Shown one piece after another: positions 6,343-6,482 of a stretch of DNA of 6,482 nt. Numbering within the stretch: position 1 is the stretch's first letter; every line of letters begins with the position of its first letter. Where the stretch lies: contig JAQUEG010000041.1 in assembly GCA_028685275.1 (NCBI GenBank), forward strand, positions 1-6,482. Direction: 5' to 3'. This DNA comes from Bacilli bacterium (lineage in GTDB: Bacteria > Bacillota_I > Bacilli_A > RF39 > UBA660). The notes below the pieces were generated by a model. The model was not told where the DNA came from. It saw nothing but the letters and a program-made list of their open reading frames with translations, and made no database searches. The position numbers were made by a program, and so were the translations under genes.

Positions 6343-6482
6343 TCACTCTCCTACGTAACAAAAATCATAATAACTACAACTCTTACAGATTTTTGCATTA
6401 ATCACACCGGGGCAGTTTTCACTCTTCACCAGTTCCTGAATTTCCTTTACTGCAGTTTGTAAATAGTCGACGTCTGATTGCT
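6343..6482 (-). CDS. cas4: Cas4 adaptation nuclease, C-terminal end (gene runs off the right edge)
   Basis: Cas4 is a RecB-family, iron-sulfur exonuclease that trims prespacers and helps select the PAM before Cas1-Cas2 integration. Only the last 45 codons are here, read in the frame that ends with TGA at 6345-6343. The visible peptide includes VKEIQELVKSENCPGVINA followed by KICKSCSYYDFCYVGE and the stop. The C-x2-C-x5-C cluster just before the C terminus is the Cas4 signature for three of the four cysteines that hold the 4Fe-4S cluster. The fourth and the RecB catalytic residues lie outside the window. The cysteine of CPG is an extra one common near this site. G+C by hand count is 53 of 140 (about 38%), close to the cas1 end and above most effector genes. 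The gene precedes csm1 on the same strand with a 45-nt spacer, so it may be the first visible member of the operon. Confidence 0.88.
   Translation of the reverse strand, partial: QSDVDYLQTAVKEIQELVKSENCPGVINAKICKSCSYYDFCYVGE

Larger units (their letters stand above)
1..6482 (-). other. Type III-A CRISPR-cas operon: (cas4)-csm1-csm2-csm3-csm4-csm5-csx2-small gene-(cas1)
   Basis: All nine genes lie on the minus strand. From csm1 to cas1 the junctions are: 4-nt gap, 2-nt gap, 1-nt overlap, 4-nt overlap, 2-nt gap, 7-nt overlap and 6-nt gap. No terminator-like hairpin followed by a T run appears at any junction, so one transcript is likely. Subtype III-A follows from the presence of Csm2, Csm4 and Csm5 as separate genes. 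Cas6, Cas2 and a repeat array are not in the window. Confidence 0.88.

Noticed and set aside
6343..6380. Possible Bacteroidetes -7 box (GATTTTTG) in the cas4 3' end upstream of csm1
   Set aside because: It deviates from TAnnTTTG and I see no convincing TTTG at -33, so a promoter call is not supported.

Overview
The window is one uninterrupted minus-strand CRISPR-cas locus of subtype III-A (Csm). In transcription order (right to left) it holds: the 3' end of cas4 (6343-6482), an HD-less csm1/cas10 (4993-6297), csm2 (4533-4988), csm3 (3907-4530), csm4 (2906-3907), csm5 (1830-2909), a TM1812/Csx2-family CARF-HEPN ribonuclease gene (568-1827), a 120-codon gene of unassigned family (212-574), and the 5' end of cas1 (1-205). 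From csm1 to cas1 the junctions are overlaps or gaps of 6 nt or less. The only untranslated stretch is about 45 nt between cas4 and csm1. I see no terminator, tRNA, mobile element or CRISPR array, and no plus-strand gene.

The source is probably a low-GC member of the Bacteroidetes, by inference. Seven of the eight visible gene starts are preceded by A/T-rich sequence with no Shine-Dalgarno motif, which is the habit of that phylum, and the DNA is A/T-rich. Csx2-gene rows I sampled were about 24% G+C and the cas1 end about 40%. This does not identify a genus.

Expected working: Csm2, Csm3, Csm4 and Csm5 build the crRNA-guided backbone. Csm3 keeps the aspartate used to cut target RNA. Csm1 keeps the GGDD cyclase motif, so it should make cyclic oligoadenylate (cOA) when target RNA is bound. 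It has no HD nuclease domain, so the usual single-stranded DNA cutting activity should be absent. The CARF-HEPN protein, with an intact R-X4-H motif, would be the cOA-activated RNase. The small protein encoded right after it is a candidate for switching off or tuning that signal. Interference would thus rest on RNA cutting and cOA signalling alone.

The most notable points are the missing HD domain and zinc-binding region of Csm1, the small gene overlapping the CARF-HEPN gene, a near-perfect Shine-Dalgarno sequence inside csm2 that would start a 99-residue short Csm2, and the placement of the whole effector cassette between cas4 and cas1. No Cas6 gene or repeat array is in the window; both are expected outside it.
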